From assembly GCF_001512305.1 (NCBI RefSeq), contig NZ_LNUT01000005.1, positions 1,027,774 through 1,091,773 on the forward strand: a DNA stretch of 64,000 bases, in the 5' to 3' direction. This document shows, piece by piece, positions 8,321 through 16,166 of the stretch (position 1 is its first letter; every line of letters starts with the position of its first letter). This DNA is from Arthrobacter sp. EPSL27. Lineage in GTDB: Bacteria > Actinomycetota > Actinomycetes > Actinomycetales > Micrococcaceae. A program made the translations under genes and the position numbers. The notes beneath the pieces were generated by a model that saw only the letters and a list, made by a program, of their open reading frames with translations, was not told where the DNA came from and did not search any database.

Positions 8321-10537
8321 ATGACCCAGACTCCTGTGCAGCAGTCCCCGCAGCCCCCGGTTGCCAAGAAAATCCCCGCCCTCCGCACGCACCACGGTGA
8401 CGTCTTCGAGGACAACTACGAGTGGCTGCGGGACAAGGAATCCCCTGAAGTGGTGGAGCTGCTCAAGGCCGAAAACGCCTACCAAGAGGCGGTGACCGCC
8501 CACCAGCAGCCGCTGCGCGAGGCCATCTTCCAGGAGATCAAGGGCCGCACCCAGGAGACGGACCTCTCCGTGCCCAACCGCAAGGACGGCTGGTGGTACT
8601 ACACCCGCTCGGTGGAGGGCCAGGAGTACGGCATCCAGTGCCGCGTCCGGGCCGAGGACACCGGTGACCGGGTGGCCGACTGGACGCCGCCCGCCGTCGA
8701 GGTGGGCGTCGGGATCCCCGGCGAGGAAATCCTGCTGGACGGGAACGCCGAAGCCGAGGGCAAGCCGTTCTTCGCCGTCGGCGGGGCCGCCGTCACCCTC
8801 GACGGGAATCTGTACGCCTACGCCGTGGACAACGCCGGGGACGAGCGCTTCACCCTGCGCATCAAGGACCTGCGCACCGGGGAGCTCCTGCCCGACGTGA
8901 TCGAGAACGTCTTCTACGGCATCGCCTTCTCCCCCGACGGCAGCCGCATCTTCTACACCGTGGTGGACGACTCTTGGCGGCCGTATCAGGTGAAGGCGCA
9001 CGTCCTGGGCACGCCCGTCGCCGACGATGAGCTGATCTACCAGGAGGACGACGTCGCCATGTGGCTGGGCTTCGAGCTCTCCGCCGACCGGCGCCACCTG
9101 GTGCTCAGCATCGGCTGCTCGGAGTTCAGCGAGACCCGGCTGCTGCGCTTCGACGCGCTCGACGCCGGTCTGGCCACCGTGATCTCCCGGGACGAGCGCA
9201 TCCTCTACGAGGCCGAGCCGTTCCTGCTCGCGGACGCCGCGGGGCAGACGTCCGAGGCGATCCTGCTGACGCACAACAAGAACGCCGTCAACTCCATGGT
9301 CTCCCTCGTGGACCCCGCCGAACTCGCCAAGCCGCTGGCCGAGCAGCACTGGACCGCCGTCGTCGAACATTCCGACCTGGTGCGTGTCAACGGTGCCGGC
9401 GTCACGTCGACGCACCTGGTGGTCTCCATCCGCAAGGACACCATCGAGCGGGTCCAGGTGCTGCCGCTGGCCGGGCTGGGCACGCCGGAGCAGGGCGCGC
9501 CGGTGGAGCCCGCCTTCGAGGAGGAGCTCTACACCGCGGGCGTGGCCGGCTCCGACTACGAGGCCCCCGTGATCCGGATGGGCTACACCTCCTACTTCAC
9601 CCCGTCCCGGGTGTACGACTTTGTGCTGCCCACCGCCGAGCAGCCCGCCGGCGAGCTGCTGCTGCGCAAGGAAAGCCCGGTGCTGGGCGGCTACTCCGCC
9701 TCCGACTACGTGGCCACCCGCGAGTGGGCGGAGGCGTCCGACGGGACCCGGATCCCCCTGTCGGTGCTGCGGCACGCCTCGGTGGCGCAGGACTCGACGG
9801 CGGCCGGCCTGGTGTACGGCTACGGCTCCTACGAGATGAGCATGGACCCCGGCTTTGGCATCCCCCGGCTCTCCCTCCTGGACCGCGGCATCGTGTTTGT
9901 GATCGCGCACATCCGCGGCGGCGGGGAACTGGGCCGGAACTGGTACGACACCGGCAAGAAGCTGCACAAGAAGAACACCTTCACGGACTTCATCGCGGCC
10001 ACCGACTGGCTGGCGCAGTCCGGCTGGGTGGACCCGGCCCGGATCGCGGCAATGGGCGGCTCCGCCGGCGGCCTGCTGATGGGCGCCGTCGCCAACCTGG
10101 CGCCGGAGAAGTACGCCGCCGTGGTGGCCGCCGTCCCGTTCGTGGACGCCCTCACCACCATCCTGGACCCCGAACTGCCGCTATCCGCGCTGGAGTGGGA
10201 GGAATGGGGCAACCCCATCACCGACCGCGCCGTGTACGAGTACATGAAGTCCTACACCCCGTACGAGAACGTCCGCGCCGTGGCCTACCCCAAGATCGCG
10301 GCGGTCACCTCGTTCAACGACACGCGCGTGCTCTACGTGGAGCCCGCCAAATGGGTGCAGCGGCTGCGCGAACTCAACACCGGCAGCGAGCCGATCGTCA
10401 TGAAGATCGAGATGGAGGGCGGCCACGGCGGCGCCTCCGGCCGGTACGTGCAGTGGAAGGAACGGGCGTGGGACTACGCGTTCGTCGCCGACTCCCTGGG
10501 CGCGACCGAGCTGCTGCCCGGCGCCGGGCTGAAGTAG
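8321..10537 (+). CDS. S9 family peptidase, oligopeptidase B type
   Basis: A 738-residue cytoplasmic serine peptidase with an N-terminal beta-propeller (about 1-430) that gates entry of short peptides and a C-terminal alpha/beta-hydrolase domain. The triad is visible: Ser581 in GGSAGG, Asp667 in FNDTRV and His702 in GGHGG. The sequence HTLRGGGELG-like segment (HIRGGGELGRNWYDTGK) and the GYGSYE motif match oligopeptidase B (protease II), which cleaves after basic residues. No signal peptide. TAGATT at 8309-8314 sits 6 nt before the ATG, so the mRNA is probably leaderless. Confidence 0.92.
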   Translation: MTQTPVQQSPQPPVAKKIPALRTHHGDVFEDNYEWLRDKESPEVVELLKAENAYQEAVTAHQQPLREAIFQEIKGRTQETDLSVPNRKDGWWYYTRSVEGQEYGIQCRVRAEDTGDRVADWTPPAVEVGVGIPGEEILLDGNAEAEGKPFFAVGGAAVTLDGNLYAYAVDNAGDERFTLRIKDLRTGELLPDVIENVFYGIAFSPDGSRIFYTVVDDSWRPYQVKAHVLGTPVADDELIYQEDDVAMWLGFELSADRRHLVLSIGCSEFSETRLLRFDALDAGLATVISRDERILYEAEPFLLADAAGQTSEAILLTHNKNAVNSMVSLVDPAELAKPLAEQHWTAVVEHSDLVRVNGAGVTSTHLVVSIRKDTIERVQVLPLAGLGTPEQGAPVEPAFEEELYTAGVAGSDYEAPVIRMGYTSYFTPSRVYDFVLPTAEQPAGELLLRKESPVLGGYSASDYVATREWAEASDGTRIPLSVLRHASVAQDSTAAGLVYGYGSYEMSMDPGFGIPRLSLLDRGIVFVIAHIRGGGELGRNWYDTGKKLHKKNTFTDFIAATDWLAQSGWVDPARIAAMGGSAGGLLMGAVANLAPEKYAAVVAAVPFVDALTTILDPELPLSALEWEEWGNPITDRAVYEYMKSYTPYENVRAVAYPKIAAVTSFNDTRVLYVEPAKWVQRLRELNTGSEPIVMKIEMEGGHGGASGRYVQWKERAWDYAFVADSLGATELLPGAGLK

Positions 10538-10580
10538 CCGACTCACCGCAGTTCGGTGTTGGGTGCGCCCATTCACCACA

Positions 10581-10614
10581 AATGGCCGCTATGACGCCCG
10601 TCATAGCGGCCATT
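10581..10614. repeat. Dispersed palindrome, family A, copy 1
   Basis: AATGGCCGCTATGA (10581-10594) and its exact reverse complement (10601-10614) form a 14-bp stem with a 6-nt loop, 44 nt after the S9 peptidase stop. The core AATGGCCGCTA recurs at 35716-35833, 46731 and 46816. It may end transcription of the peptidase gene, but there is no T run. Confidence 0.7.
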
Positions 10615-10778
10615 CGCGTCAAATCGGCGGGTACCGGCCTCCCCCAGGGGCGGGGAATTTGTGAAAGTCTTCTACCGAATAAATGCTCATCATGCTTACT
10701 ATTGACCCTGATCAGGCACGACGGTTAGAAACTGCTCACTGGGGGCAGCAGAATCCGTGCCGGAACTGGAGCTAAATC

Positions 10779-11432
10779 GTGAGCACTGAACAGGGAATGA
10801 CCCCGCTGAGCGACGCCGAACTGATGGCCGAGGCAGGCACCGCTCTTCCGGACAAGGAAGTGGCCTCCGTCCTGGACCTCAACGCGGACCTGGACCTCGG
10901 CCTGAACGCCGCGGCCCCGATCGACCTCGCTGTCGCAGCTAACGCCAACGTGGCCGCCCCGATCGACGCCGCCGCCTCGGCCAACATCCTGTCCTTCGGT
11001 TCCGACGCCCAGGCCCTCTCGGACCAGGGCGTGGTGATCAACCAGGGCATCGACGCCGACGCCACCGCCGACTCCACGCAGGACAGCACCATCGACCAGG
11101 AGACCGGCAGCACCGACGGCAGCGACACCGGCACCACCGACACCACGGTCGAGGAAGGCGCCCTGCCCACCGATGTGGCCGGAGCGCTCAACTCCAACCT
11201 GCTCAACGTCAACGTGGACCTGGACGCCGCCGCCGATCTCGCCGCCCCGATCAACGGTGCCGTGGCCGCCAACGCCAACGTCGCCGCCCCGATCGACGCC
11301 GCCGTCGCCGCCAACATCGGCTCGATCGACAGCAACGCGTTCGCCGTGTCCCAGCAGGACGCCATCATCAACCAGGACATCACGGGCGAGGCCACCGCCT
11401 CCGCCGACCAGCAGTCCGACCTCCGGCAGTAG
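10779..11432 (+). CDS. Internally duplicated Ala/Asn/Asp-rich peptide, partner of the M50 protein
   Basis: A 217-residue protein of no family I recognise. Residues 1-30 look like a leader (TPLSDAELMAEAGTALPDKE). Then come two diverged copies of a unit of about 70 residues (roughly 32-100 and 140-210), each containing AVAANANVAAPIDAA and a (V/I)INQ-(G/D)I segment, separated by a Thr/Asp/Gly/Ser linker (100-135). It has no Cys, Trp, Tyr or His, very few Lys/Arg, no classical signal peptide and no transmembrane segment. GTG start with GGAG upstream. The stop lies 8 nt before the M50 gene, so the two are almost certainly co-transcribed. I infer a precursor or exported structural peptide handled by the M50 protein; no function is established. 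Confidence 0.75.
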   Translation: MSTEQGMTPLSDAELMAEAGTALPDKEVASVLDLNADLDLGLNAAAPIDLAVAANANVAAPIDAAASANILSFGSDAQALSDQGVVINQGIDADATADSTQDSTIDQETGSTDGSDTGTTDTTVEEGALPTDVAGALNSNLLNVNVDLDAAADLAAPINGAVAANANVAAPIDAAVAANIGSIDSNAFAVSQQDAIINQDITGEATASADQQSDLRQ

Positions 11433-11440
11433 CTTCCCGG

Positions 11441-13921
11441 ATGAGCACCCCGCACGGCGGGCCGTCCACCCCGGACGGCCCGCCGCTTTCCCCTGCCCAG
11501 CAGGCGTCCGCCCAGCCGTCGTCCGCCGGTACGGCCGCCGAGCCCTCCGCCGGAAATGCCGCCGTCGGGACCCCGACGGCGGCCGGCACCGCCACCGCAA
11601 CCCAGCCTCCTCCGGCCCTGGCCGACGGCGTCCAGCTCCTCGGTGCGACCCAGGGCTCCGGCTACCGCGAACCGCCCGCCCTGGTGCGCCGCGCCGACGG
11701 CCAGACCCTGCAGCTTACGCCGCTGCTTTACCAGGTGCTGGAGGCGGTGGACGGCTCCCGCGGCCCGGAGGAAATCGCCAGCCACGCCAGCGCCGGGTCG
11801 GGACGGCTCATCAGCGCCGAAAATGTCCAGACGCTGATCGACAAGCAGCTGCTGCCCCTGGGCCTGCTGCGGCTGGCCGACGGCTCCCAGCCCGAGGTCC
11901 GCAAGGCCGACCCGCTGCTGGGCATGAAGCTCCGCTATACCGTGACGGACCCGGAGCGCACCCGCCGCATCACCGCGCCCTTCGCCGTGCTCTTCAGCCC
12001 GTTGATTGTGGTCCTGGTGACCGTGGCGTTCCTCGCCAGCTGCTGGTGGGTGCTGATGGTGAAAGGCCTGGCCTCGGCCACGCATGAGGCGTTCGCCAAC
12101 CCGGGCCTGGTGCTGCTCATCCTGGCTGTGACCGTGCTGTCCGCCGGGTTCCACGAATTCGGCCATGCCGCGGCTGCCCGGCGCGGCGGCGCGACCCCGG
12201 GGGCCATGGGCACCGGGCTGTACCTGATCTGGCCCGCGTTCTTCACCGACGTCACTGATTCCTACCGGCTGGGCCGGGCCGGCCGGATCCGGACCGACCT
12301 CGGCGGGCTCTACTTCAACGCGATCGTGGCCGTGGCCATCATGGGCATCTGGTGGGCCACCGGGTTCGACGCGCTCCTGCTGGTGGTGGTGACCCAGGTG
12401 CTGCAGATGGTGCGGCAGCTCCTGCCGCTGGTCCGTTTTGACGGGTACCACATCCTGGCCGACGCCACCGGCGTTCCGGACCTGTTCCAGCGGATCAAGC
12501 CCACCCTGCTCAGCCTGCTGCCGTGGCGCCGGAAGGACCCGGAAGCGCAGGTACTCAAGCCGTGGGCCCGCGCCGTGGTCACGGCATGGGTGCTGATCAC
12601 CGTGCCGCTGCTGGCGTTCAGCCTGGTGATGATGGTGGTGTCCCTGCCACGGCTCCTCGGCACCGCTTGGGACAGCGGGCAGAAGCAGTACGCCATGTTC
12701 AACAACGCCCTCGCCAGCGGGGACATCCTGGACGCCGCAGTGCGGCTCCTGGCGATCGCCGCCGTCGCGCTTCCCGTCCTCGGGATCCTGTACATCCTGG
12801 TCCGGCTGGTCCGCCAGGTGGTGACGGCCCTGTGGACGAAGACCCGCGGCAAGGCCCTCCAGCGCGGAACAGCCCTCGCCGTCATGGGCGCCATGGTGGC
12901 CGGCCTCGCCTGGGCCTGGTGGCCCGGCGGCGAGACCTACCGCCCGGTCCAGCCCTACGAGCGCGGCACCCTGGCCGACGCCACCACCGCCATCTTCCCG
13001 GCCGGGTCCACCACCGTCATGCGGGAAGGCCAGGCCGGGCGGACCGTCGTCCTCTGGCCCGCCGGCGCGGAGAAGCCCACCCGTGAGAAGCCGCAGCTCA
13101 GCATGGTCCTGGTACCGCGCGACGCCGGGACCGCCGCCGAGGCGCCGTCGTGGGTGTTCCCCTTCGACCGGCCGGCTGCGGCGGAGGAGGACGGCAACCA
13201 GGCACTCGCCGTCAACACCACGGACGGCTCGGTGGTGTACGACGTCGCCTTCGCGCTGGTGTGGGCGGACGACGGCGAGGACGTCACCACCCGCAACGAG
13301 GCCTACGCCTTCGCCAGCTGCGCGGACTGCGCCGCCGTGGCGGTGGGCTTCCAGGTGGTGCTGATTGTGGGCCAGGCCGATGTGGTGGTGCCGGAGAACC
13401 TGTCCGCCGCCGCGAACTACAACTGCCTGCGCTGCCTGACCTATGCCCTGGCTGACCAGCTGGTCCTCACCCTGGACGGGCCGCTGAGCGCGGACAGCTC
13501 GGCCCGGCTTAACGAGCTCTGGCAGCAGATCGCGGAGTTCGGCCGGAACCTGCAGAATGTGCCGCTCTCGGAGATCCAGGGGCGCCTGGATGCCTTCAAG
13601 GCGCAGATCATGGAGGTCATCCAGAGCGACCCCAGTGCCACGCCGGGCGGTTCCGGGACCACTGCTCCCAGCAGGGCGCCCGGGAGCAGCCAGACCGCGA
13701 GCCCCTCGGCCACGCCGGGCGCGACTACTGGTGCCTCTCCCGGGGCCTCTTCGGGTGCGACCTCCGGCGCCACTCCCCGCCCGACGGGTTCCGCACCGGC
13801 TGCTACATCCACGGCCACGGCACCGGCGGGATCGCAGCCCACGCAGTCCGCGGGGACGGCCACCGCACCGGCAACGGTTACGCCGTCGCCCACCCCGACG
13901 GGCACTGCACCGGCCCCGTAG
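11441..13921 (+). CDS. Polytopic M50-type peptide metalloprotease with PqqD-like N-domain and CxxC exodomain
   Basis: An 826-residue protein. Residues 1-60 are low-complexity; about 65-150 form a small winged-helix-like region (LVRRADGQTLQLTPLLYQVL, then VDGSRGPEEIASHA) that resembles PqqD/peptide-binding domains. Membrane segments follow, with HEFGH at 238-242 (zinc ligands and Glu) and RFDGYH (Asp334), the two M50 signature sites. After the last membrane helix (about 480-500) comes an extracellular domain with Cys627-x2-Cys630 and Cys662-x2-Cys665 (SCADC and NCLRC), then a Ser/Thr/Pro/Ala-rich tail of about 90 residues. This layout is like the putative peptide zinc metalloproteases found beside peptide-export systems. 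The upstream repeat peptide is the obvious candidate substrate. Confidence 0.8.
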   Translation: MSTPHGGPSTPDGPPLSPAQQASAQPSSAGTAAEPSAGNAAVGTPTAAGTATATQPPPALADGVQLLGATQGSGYREPPALVRRADGQTLQLTPLLYQVLEAVDGSRGPEEIASHASAGSGRLISAENVQTLIDKQLLPLGLLRLADGSQPEVRKADPLLGMKLRYTVTDPERTRRITAPFAVLFSPLIVVLVTVAFLASCWWVLMVKGLASATHEAFANPGLVLLILAVTVLSAGFHEFGHAAAARRGGATPGAMGTGLYLIWPAFFTDVTDSYRLGRAGRIRTDLGGLYFNAIVAVAIMGIWWATGFDALLLVVVTQVLQMVRQLLPLVRFDGYHILADATGVPDLFQRIKPTLLSLLPWRRKDPEAQVLKPWARAVVTAWVLITVPLLAFSLVMMVVSLPRLLGTAWDSGQKQYAMFNNALASGDILDAAVRLLAIAAVALPVLGILYILVRLVRQVVTALWTKTRGKALQRGTALAVMGAMVAGLAWAWWPGGETYRPVQPYERGTLADATTAIFPAGSTTVMREGQAGRTVVLWPAGAEKPTREKPQLSMVLVPRDAGTAAEAPSWVFPFDRPAAAEEDGNQALAVNTTDGSVVYDVAFALVWADDGEDVTTRNEAYAFASCADCAAVAVGFQVVLIVGQADVVVPENLSAAANYNCLRCLTYALADQLVLTLDGPLSADSSARLNELWQQIAEFGRNLQNVPLSEIQGRLDAFKAQIMEVIQSDPSATPGGSGTTAPSRAPGSSQTASPSATPGATTGASPGASSGATSGATPRPTGSAPAATSTATAPAGSQPTQSAGTATAPATVTPSPTPTGTAPAP

Positions 13922-13970
13922 GCCGGCGCGGTTACTGACTGGCGACGCGGTTCCTGACTGGCGATGCGGA

Positions 13971-14011
13971 AAAGGCCCAGCGCTGCGGTATACCCGTAGC
14001 GCTGGGCCTTT
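13971..14011. terminator. Bidirectional terminator hairpin
   Basis: AAAGGCCCAGCGCT (13971-13984) pairs with its exact complement at 13998-14011; the stem ends in A and T runs on both sides. It lies between the plus-strand M50 gene and the minus-strand GNAT gene and can serve both. Two direct repeats of GACTGGCGAnGCGG (from 13936 and 13956) stand just before it. Confidence 0.8.
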
Positions 14012-14041
14012 AGCGCGTCATGGGACATTTGCCGCGGCGCC

Positions 14042-14613
14042 CTAAGCCTGCCGGCGGGCCGTCCATTCGTGGTCGAGGATCGCGTAGACGACTTCCGTGG
14101 CCCACTGACCCTTGTAATGCCACTTGTCGATTTGGACGGATTCGCGCCGCATCCCGAGGCGTTCACACAGGGCCGCGGAGGCCGTGTTGAGGGCGTCCAG
14201 CTTGGCGTCGATCCGGTGGAAGCCGAGTTCCCCGAAGCCCACATCCAGCAGGGCCGCCGCGGCCTCGGACGCGATGCCCCGGCCTCGGGCCTCCGGGGCC
14301 AGACTCCAGCCGATCTCGGCCTGGCCGCAGCCCGGCAGCCACTTCAGCACCACTTCGCCGAGAAGGCCGGGCGAGTCCGCGGCCTCGATGGCCAGCAGAT
14401 CCAGTCGCCCTCCTTCTCGAAGACGAAGTTGGCGTACTTGCCCACGGATTCCATGGACTTGGTGTAGCTCTTGGCCTCCCCCGGCAGGAACCGGGCGGTC
14501 TCGGGCAGCGAATGGTAGGCGTGGAACGCGTCCAGGTCCCCGGCCTCGAAGCGGCGCAGCACCAATCGCTTTGTGCGGAGGGGCAGTGGAGGGAGTTGTT
14601 TGGGTTCGGTCAT
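14042..14613 (-). pseudogene. RimJ/RimL-type GNAT acetyltransferase, broken by a -1 frameshift
   Basis: Two adjacent frames make one GNAT protein. The first part runs from the ATG at 14613 (TEPKQLPPLPLRTKRLVLRR, ending at FEKEGDW) and the second resumes in another frame at LLAIEAADSPGLLGE and runs to 14042 with the acetyl-CoA site EARGRGIASEA and the family's C-terminal strand. The break is at about 14393-14401: the minus strand reads GACTGGATCTGCTGG, where GACTGGATCCTGCTGG would restore D-W-I-L-L-A. One C is missing. An intact gene would code for 190 residues. The ATG overlaps the ackA stop (ATGA). A genuine mutation and an assembly error look the same here. Confidence 0.78.
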
Positions 14614-15773
14614 ATCCGGGCCCCGGTGACGACGGCAGCTGTGGCCTCGGCGATGGCCCGCTCCTCGTCCGTGGGCACCACCAGCACCGGAATGGCCGAC
14701 GACGGCGACGAGATCACCCGGGGTTCCTTGGACCGCTCCCGGTTCAGGCCGCCGTCGAGCTCCACACCCAGGGCCCCCAGCCGCTCCGCCACGAGGGCGC
14801 GGAACTGGTGCGAGTTCTCCCCGATCCCTGCCGTGAAGACGATGGCCTTCGCCCCGCCGACGGCCACGTGGTAGCCGCCGATGTACTTCGCCAGCCTGTA
14901 GGAGGCGACGGCGAGCGCCATGGCGGCCTTCGCGTCGCCGGCTTCCGAGGCCTCCACCACGGAGCGCATGTCGTTGTTGCCGGCCAGGCCCTTGAGCCCG
15001 GACTGGCGGTTGAGCATGGCGTCGATGTCCTCCGGGGACCAGCCGGCCCGGCCCAGGAAGACCAGGATGGACGGGTCCAGGTCGCCGGACCGGGTGCCCA
15101 TCACCAGGCCTTCCAACGGGGTGAAGCCCATGGACGTGTCCACGGACTGGCCGCCGCGGATGGCCGTGACCGAGGCCCCGTTGCCCAGGTGAGCGATGAC
15201 GGCGTCGAACTCGTCCACCGGGACGTCCAGCAGCGCCGCCGCCCGGTGCGCAACATACTCGTGCGAGGTGCCGTGGAAGCCATAGCGGCGGATCCCGTGG
15301 TTGGTGTAGAGCTCGTCCGGCACCGCGTAGCGCCAGGCGTGCTCCGGCAGGGTGCGGTGGAAGGCGGTGTCGAACACGGCCACCTGCGGCATGTCCGGCC
15401 ACTTCTTGGAGATGGCGCGGATGCCGAGCACGTTCGCCGGGTTGTGCAGGGGCGCCAGCGGGTTGAGCCGCTCGATGGCGCGGGTGATCTCATTGTTGAC
15501 CAGGACCGGCTCGGCGAAGCGCTCGCCGCCGTGCACCACCCGGTGCCCGACGGCGTCGAGCGTCCGGTCGCCGAGGGCCGCGTGGATCTCCGCGTCCACC
15601 TGCTCCAGCGCCTCCGCGTGGTCCCGGGGGCCCTCGATCTGGCCGTCACCCTCGCCGCCGTTGCCCATCCCGATCTTCTCGACCAGCCCCTCGGCGAGGA
15701 CGCTGCCTGCCTCCACGTCGCGGACCTGGTACTTCAGTGAGGACGAACCTGAGTTGATGACGAGGACGAGCAC
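14610..15773 (-). CDS. ackA: Acetate kinase
   Basis: Converts acetyl phosphate and ADP to acetate and ATP (reversible), working with Pta. The 387-residue protein starts at GTG 15773 (VLVLVINSGSSSLKY, the ATPase-fold phosphate-1 motif), preceded by AGGAGG four nt upstream. Other ASKHA signatures are FDTAFHRTLP, RRYGFHGTSHEYV, HLGNGAS and GFTPLEGLVMGTRSGDLDP. Unlike the usual adjacent pta-ackA pair, a 393-nt gap with an opposite-strand small gene separates it from pta, so it may have its own promoter. Confidence 0.96.
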   Translation of the reverse strand: MLVLVINSGSSSLKYQVRDVEAGSVLAEGLVEKIGMGNGGEGDGQIEGPRDHAEALEQVDAEIHAALGDRTLDAVGHRVVHGGERFAEPVLVNNEITRAIERLNPLAPLHNPANVLGIRAISKKWPDMPQVAVFDTAFHRTLPEHAWRYAVPDELYTNHGIRRYGFHGTSHEYVAHRAAALLDVPVDEFDAVIAHLGNGASVTAIRGGQSVDTSMGFTPLEGLVMGTRSGDLDPSILVFLGRAGWSPEDIDAMLNRQSGLKGLAGNNDMRSVVEASEAGDAKAAMALAVASYRLAKYIGGYHVAVGGAKAIVFTAGIGENSHQFRALVAERLGALGVELDGGLNRERSKEPRVISSPSSAIPVLVVPTDEERAIAEATAAVVTGARI

Positions 15774-15895
15774 TGGGCCTCCTAAGCCTTTGGCTGCAGC
15801 GGTGGTCGGTGAAGTTCGATCGTATCGCCATTGCATCGGGCCGGGCTGGCACTTAGAGTCGGCGGACCACTGCCGCAACCCATGAAAGGACTCCC

Positions 15896-16159
15896 GTGAC
15901 CGAGAACGCCACCCAGCCCGAGGGCACCAACCCCGACGACGCCGACGCCAGCACCGGATCAGGGACGAAGGACCCCACCGGCGTCGAGGGCGCCAACCCC
16001 GCCCTGAACGACACGGGAAACTACAAGGCCCCCGAGGTGGGCGAGGCCCCCGAGCCCCCGGAGAACGTGGAGGACCTGGACCTCACGCCGGAGGGCCTGG
16101 CGGATGAACCGGCCCGGCAGGAGGATCCGGACAGTCCGGTCGAGCCGGAAAACAGCTGA
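15896..16159 (+). CDS. Small acidic hypothetical protein
   Basis: An 87-residue, very acidic protein (Glu, Asp, Pro, Asn and Gly rich) that contains no Cys, Trp, Phe, Met after the start, or hydrophobic core, and so is probably disordered. The GTG start has AAAGGA at a good distance, and a possible TAGAGT -10 box lies at about 15855. It is divergent from ackA and ends 7 nt from the pta stop. The motif sequence LTPEGLADEPARQEDPD is all I can single out. It is not a family I recognise; it could also be a chance frame opposite nothing else. Confidence 0.5.
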   Translation: MTENATQPEGTNPDDADASTGSGTKDPTGVEGANPALNDTGNYKAPEVGEAPEPPENVEDLDLTPEGLADEPARQEDPDSPVEPENS

Positions 16160-16166
16160 CCGGAGG

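Noticed and set aside
7685..9967. A 760-codon open frame on the minus strand
   Set aside because: Only the last 184 codons (from 8239) look like a protein; the rest is antisense to the S9 peptidase and has the His/Val/Leu/Gly-rich composition typical of shadow frames in high-GC genes.
10581..10614. A CRISPR-like array from the short repeats
   Set aside because: Copies are palindromic, irregularly spaced over 36 kb and there are no cas genes.
14042..14353. The C-terminal half of the GNAT as a separate 103-residue gene
   Set aside because: It lacks the first strands and helices of the fold and joins seamlessly to the upstream frame if one base is restored.
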